DNA of 64,000 bases. It comes from Eledone cirrhosa. Lineage: Eukaryota > Mollusca > Cephalopoda > Octopoda > Eledonidae. A program made the translations under genes and the position numbers. Under the pieces are notes generated by a model. That model was given only the letters and a program-made list of their open reading frames with translations, made no database searches and had not been told where the DNA came from. The stretch spans positions 33,632,599 through 33,696,598 of the forward strand of contig OZ024748.1 of the NCBI GenBank assembly GCA_964016885.1, written 5' to 3'. The number at the start of each line of letters is the position of its first letter. Position 1 is the first letter of the stretch. Below are positions 58,931 to 64,000 of this stretch, in pieces.

Positions 58931-60719
58931 TGGAGTGAATCAGTGGTGGTGGACATTAGGTGGGGTGAATCAGTGGTGGTGGACATTAGGTAGAGTGAAT
59001 CAGTGGTGGTGGACATTAGGTGGAGTGGATCAGTGGTGGTGGACATTAGGTGGTGTGAATCAGTGGTGGTGTGGTGGAAATTAGGTGGAGAGAATCAGTG
59101 GTGGTGGACATTAGGTGGAGTCAATCAGTGGTGGTGTGGTGAACATGAGGTAGAGTGAATCATTGGTGGTGGACATTAGGTGGAGTGAATCAGTGGTGGT
59201 GGACATTAGGTGGTGTGAATCAGTGGTGGTGGACATTAGGTGGTGTGAATCAGTGGTGGTGTGGTGGAAATTAAGTGGAGTGAATCAGTGGTGGTGGACA
59301 TTAGGTGGAGTCAATCAGTGGTGGTGTGGTGGACATTAGGTAGAGTGAATCATTGGTGGTGGACATTAGGTGGAGTGAATCAGTGGTAGTGGACATTAGG
59401 TGGAGTCAATCTGTGGTGGTGTGGTGGACATTAGGTAGAGTGAATCATTGGTGGTGGTCATTAGGTGGAGTGAATCAGTGCTGGGGTGGTGGACATTAGG
59501 TGGAGTGAATTAGAGGTGGTGGACATTAAGTAGAGTGAATCATTGGTGGTGGTCATTAGGTGGAGTGAATCAGTGCTGGGGTGGTGGACATTAGGTAGAG
59601 TGAATCAGTGGTGGTGGACATTAAGTAGAGTGAATCAGTGGTGGTGGACATTAGGTGGAGTCAATCAGTGGTGGTGTCGTGGAGATTAGGGAGAGTGAAT
59701 CATTCGTGCTGGATATTAGGAGGAGTGAATCAGTGGTGGTGGACATTAGGAGGAGTGAATCAGTGGTGGTGGACATTAGGGGGAGTGAATCAGTGGTGGT
59801 GGACGTTAGGTAGAGTGAATCAGTGGTGGTGTGGTTGACATTAGCTGGAGTGAATTATTGGTGGTGGACATTAAGTAGAGTGAATCAGTGGTGGTGGACA
59901 TTAGGTGGAGTGAATCAGTAATGGTGGACATCAGGTGGAGTGAATCAGTGGTGGTGGACATTAGGTGGAGTGAATCAGTGGTGGTGGACATTAGGTGGAT
60001 TGAATCAGTGGTGGTGGACATTAGGGGGAGTGAATCAGTGGTGGTGGACGTTAGGTAGAGTGAATCAGTGGTGGTGGACATTAGATGGAGTGAATCAGTG
60101 GTGGAGTGTTGGTGGACATTAGGTGGAGTGAATCAGTGGTGGTGGACATTAGGTGGAGTCTATCAGTGGTGGTGTGGTGGAGATTAGGGAGAGTGAATCA
60201 TTGGTGGTGGACATTAGGTGGAGTTAATCAGTGGTGGTGGACATTAGGTGGAGTGAATCAGTTGTGGTAGACATTAGCTCGAGTGAATCATTGGTGGTGG
60301 ACATTAGGTGGAGTGAATCAGTGGTGGTGTGGTTGACATTAGGTGGAGTGAATCAGTGTCGGAGGAGATTAGGTGAAGTGAATCAGTGGTGGTGGAGATT
60401 AGGTGGAGTGTATCAGTGGTGGTGTGGTGGACATTAGTTGGAGTGAATCAGTGGTAGTGGACATCAGGTACTGTCAATCAGTGGCGGTGGACATTAGGTG
60501 GAGTGAATCATTGGTGGTGGACATTAGGTGGAGTGAATCCGTGTTGGGGTGGTGGACATTAGGTGGAGTGAATCAGTGCTGGGGTGGTGGTCATTAGGTG
60601 GAGTGAATTAGTGGTGGTAGACATTAGATAGAGTGAATCAGTGGTGGTGGACATTAGGTGGACTGAATTAGTGGTGGTGGACATTAGGTGGAGTGAATCA
60701 GTGGTGGTGGACATTAGGT

Positions 60720-61460
60720 GGAGTGAACTATTGGCGGTTTGGTTGACATTAGGTGGAGTGAATCAGTGGTCGTGGACATTAGATGGAGGTAATCAGTGGT
60801 GGTGGACATTAAGTAGAGTGAATCAGTGGTAGTGGAGATTAGGTGGAGTGAATCAGTGGTCGTGGACATTAGGTGGAGTGAATCAGTGGTGGTGGACATT
60901 AAGTAGAGTGAATCAGTGGTAGTGGAGATTAGGTGGAGTGAATCAGTGGTGGTGGACATTAGGTGGAGTGAACTATTGGCGGTTTGGTTGACATTAGGTG
61001 GAGTGAATCAGTGGTCGTGGACATTAGATGGAGTGAATCAGTGGTGGTGGACATTAAGTAGAGTGAATCAGTGGTAGTGGAGATTAGGTGGAGTGAATCA
61101 GTGGTGGTGGACATTAGGTGGAGTGAACTATTGGCGGTTTGGTTGACATTAGGTGGAGTGAATCAGTGGTCGTGGACATTAGATGGAGTGAATCAGTGGT
61201 GGTGGACATTAAGTAGAGTGAATCAGTGGTAGTGGAGATTAGGTGGAGTGAATCAGTGGTGGTGGACATTAGGTGGAGTGAATCAGTGGTCGTGGACATT
61301 AGGTGGAGTGAATCAGTGGTGGTGGACATTAGGTGGAGTGAATCAGTGGTGGTGGACATTAAGTAGAGTAAATCAGTGGTAGTGGAGATTAGGTGGAGTG
61401 AATCAGTGGTGGTGGACATTAGGTGGAGTGAACTATTGGCGGTTTGGTTGACATTAGGTG
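60720..61460. repeat. Local higher-order repeat with GGCGGTTTGG marker
   Basis: A block of units marked by GTGAACTATTGGCGGTTTGG, GTGGTCGTGG and GTGGTAGTGGAGATTAG recurs several times (marker near 60725, 60969, 61127 and 61429) at irregular spacing of about 160-300 bp. It is another level of array amplification. Confidence 0.75.
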
Positions 61461-64000
61461 GAGTGAATCAGTGGTGGTGGACATTAGGTAGAATATAGGT
61501 GGTGTGAATCAGTGGTGGTGTGGTGGTGGACATAAGGTGGAGTGAATCAGTGGAGGTGGACATTAGGAGGAGTGAATCAGTGGTGGTGGACATTAAATGG
61601 AGTGAATCAGTGGTGGTGGACATTAGGTAGAGTGAATCAGTGGTGGTGGACATTAGGTAGAGTGAATCAGTGGTGGTGTGGTTGACATTAGTTGGAGTGA
61701 ATTATTGGTGGTGGACATTAAGTAGAGTGAATCAGTGGTGGTGGACATTAGGTAGAGTGAATCAGTGGTGGTGGACATTAGGTGGAGTGAATTAGTGGTG
61801 GTGGACATTAAGTAGAGTGAATCAGTTGTGGCGGACATTAGATAGAGTGAATCAGTGGTGCTGGACATTAGTTGGAGTGAATCAGTGGTGGTGTGGTGGA
61901 CATTAGGTAGAGTGAATCAGTGGTGGTGGACATTAGGTAGAGTGAATTAGTGGTGGTTGACATTAGGAGGAGTGAATCAGTGGTGGTGGACTTTAGGGAG
62001 AGTAAATCAGTGGTGGTGGACATTGGGTGGAGTGAATCAGTGGTGGTGTGGTTGACATTAGGTAGAGTGAATCAGTGGTGGTGGACATTAGGTAGAGTGA
62101 ATCAGTGGTGTTGGACATTAGGTGGAGTGAATTAGTGGTGGTGGACATTAGGTGGAGTGAATTAGTGGTGGTGGACATTAGGTGGTGTGAATCAGTGGTG
62201 TTAGACATCAGGTCCTGTCAATCAGTGGTGGTAGACATTAGGTAGAGTGAATCAGTGGTGGAGTGTTGGTGGACATTAGGTGGAGTGAATCAGTGGTGGT
62301 GGACATTAGGTGGAGTCAATCAGTGTTGGTGTGGTGGAGATTAGGGAGAGTGAATCATTGGTGGTGGACATTAGGTGGAGTGAATCAGTGCTGGGGTGGT
62401 GGACATTAGGTGGAGTTAATCAGTGGTGGTGGACATTAGGTGGAGTGAATCAGTTGTGGTAGACATTAGCTCGAGTGAATCAGTGGTGGTGGACATTAGT
62501 TAGAGTGAATCAGTGGTGGTGGACATTAGGTAGAGTGAATCAGTGGTGGTGGACATTAGGTGGAGTGAATCAGTGGTGGTGGAGATTAGGTGAAGTGAAT
62601 CAGTGGTGGTGGACATTAGGTGGAGTGTATCAGTGGTGGTGTGGTGGACATTAGTTGGAGTGAATCAGTGGTGGTGGACATTAGGTGGAGTGAATCAGTG
62701 GTGGTGGACATTAGTTGGAGTGAATCAGTGGTGGTGTGGTGGACATTAGGTAGAGTGAATCAGTGGTGGTGGACATTAGGTGGAGTGAATCAGTGGTGGC
62801 GCACATTAGGTGGAGTGAATCAGTGGTGGTGGACATTAGGTGGAGTGAATCAGAGGTGGCGCACATTAGGTGGAGTGAATCAGTGGTGGTGGACATCAGG
62901 TACTGTCAATCAGTGGTGGTGGACATTATGTAGAGTGAATCAATGGTGGTTGACATTAAGTAGACTGAATCAGTGGTGGTGGACATTAGTTGGAGTGAAT
63001 CAGTGGTGGTGTGGTGGACATTAGGTGGAGTGAATCAGTGGTGGTGGACATCAGGTACTGTCAATCAGTGGTGGTGGACATTAAGTGGAGTGAATCAGTG
63101 GTGGCATGGTTGACATTAGGTAGAGTGAATCAGTGGTGGTGGCCATTAAATAGAGTGAATCAGTGGTGGTGGACATTAAGAAGAGTGAAACAGTGGTGGT
63201 GGACATTATGTAGAGTGAATCAATGGTGGTGGACATTAAGTAGACTGAATCAGTGGTGGTGGACATTAGTTGGAGTGAATCAGTGGTGGTGTGGTGGACA
63301 TTAGGTGGAGTGAATCAGTGGTAGCGTGGTTGACATTCGGTAGAGTGAATCAGTGGTGGTGGACATTAGGTAGAGTGAATCTGTGGTGGTGGACATTAGG
63401 CGGAGTGAATCCAGTGGTGGTGGACATTAGGTGGAGTGAATCAGTGGTGGTGGACATTAGGTAGAGTGAATCAGTGGTGGTGTGGTTGACATTAGGTGGT
63501 GTGAATTAGTGGTGGTGGATATTAGGAGGAGTGAATCAGTGGTGGTGGACATTAGGAGGAGTGAGTCAGTGGTGGTGGACTTTAGGGAGAGTGAATCAGT
63601 GGTGGTGGACATTGGGTGGAGTGAATCAGTGGTGGTGTGGTTGACATTAGCTGGAGTGAATTAGTGGTGGTGGACATTAGGTGGAGTGAATCAGTGGTGG
63701 TGTGGTTGACATTAGCTGGAGTGAATCAGTGGTGGTGGACATTAGGTGGAGTGAATCAGTGGTGGTGGACATTAAGTAGAGTGAATCAGTGGTGGTGGAC
63801 ATTAAGTAGACTGAATCAGTGGTGGTGGACATTAGGTAGAGTGAATCAGTGGTGGTGGACATTAGGTGGAGTTTATCAGTGGTGGTGGACATTAGGTGGA
63901 GTGAATCAGTGGTGGTGGACATTAAGTAGAGTGAATCAGTGGTGGTGGACATTAAGTAGACTGAATCAGTGGTGGTGGACATTAGGTGGAGTGAATCAGT

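Larger units (their letters stand above)
32730..64000. repeat. 30-bp minisatellite array, block D (runs off window)
   Basis: About 31 kb of the same G-rich minisatellite, on the order of a thousand units, reaches the window end. Units begin TGAATCAGTGG. Common variants are GGTAGAG for GGTGGAG, TAGCTGGAG, and the 35-bp form with an extra GTGTG-like insertion. The array is organised in higher-order repeats (listed separately). Frames of up to about 200 codons occur on both strands but shift at each 35-bp unit and carry no non-repeat sequence. I find no gene in this block. Confidence 0.97.

Noticed and set aside
23218..64000. Dozens of ORFs of 60-200 codons with Trp-rich, Val/Asp/Ser-rich or Ser/Thr-rich ten-residue repeats
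   Set aside because: They are the 30-bp minisatellite read in its three open frames. They overlap on both strands, contain no non-repeat sequence and are broken at every 35-bp unit.
23218..64000. CRISPR array
   Set aside because: Units are contiguous with no unique spacers, and the context is eukaryotic retroelements.

Overview
The window looks like non-genic, repeat-dense DNA from a mollusc, most likely a cephalopod and probably an octopus. The host call rests on tRNA-derived SINEs with the internal promoter layout I associate with cephalopod SINEs, on LINE 3' ends with a GATGAT-rich tail, and on the mix of Penelope-like elements, AT microsatellites and minisatellites. I see no host protein-coding gene, no rRNA or tRNA gene and no bacterial or viral locus. 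Every convincing coding region belongs to a retroelement, and almost all are broken.

Region 1 (1-23 kb) is a graveyard of nested retroelements. Four copies of one APE-type LINE family are present: a decayed copy at about 0.4-2.75 kb, a better one at 3.1-5.58 kb, a minus-strand copy at 18.7-21.4 kb and a 3' stub at 22.4-22.9 kb. Four Penelope-like (PLE) fragments accompany them, at 5.58-8.9 kb with a GIY-YIG nuclease ORF, at 10.2-12.7 kb, at 14.2-14.9 kb on the minus strand and at 21.6-22.4 kb. SINEs with clear target-site duplications, long (TA)n, (CA)n and (AAT)n tracts, a 153-bp palindrome and a roughly 2-kb fold-back element lie between them.

The most interesting signal is a set of hammerhead ribozyme motifs (CUGAUGA core, stem II, GAA, short stem III, stem I) that no ORF view would show. 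One lies at 16312-16371 (complete). A sister at 15261-15321 has a mutated cleavage position. A third core sits in the palindrome at 13848-14000. A different pair faces outward from the two arms of the fold-back element, at 16572-16641 on the minus strand and 18391-18461 on the plus strand. In all of them the predicted cut lies about 38-45 nt from the element end, and in all but the left fold-back arm that end abuts a (TA)n tract. This suggests they mark the termini of PLE-like or retrozyme-like elements.

Region 2 (23.2-64 kb) is dominated by a G-rich 30-bp minisatellite with an occasional 35-bp variant unit. It fills 23.2-25.9 kb and, with interruptions, 30.8-64 kb, and runs off the window. 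It carries nested higher-order repeats: four near-identical 2361-bp copies (about 36.1-45.56 kb), a 4444-bp periodicity (about 46.3-58.9 kb) and a 185-bp triplet (34.58-35.1 kb). Because 30 is a multiple of 3, three of six frames stay open, giving many spurious ORFs. A Ty3/gypsy element with an intact 954-codon pol frame (minus strand, 26988-29852) is inserted in the array. It lacks gag and most of protease, and its upstream end is fused to an oppositely oriented LTR. Three related LTR fragments directly abut array edges and were partly duplicated together with the array.
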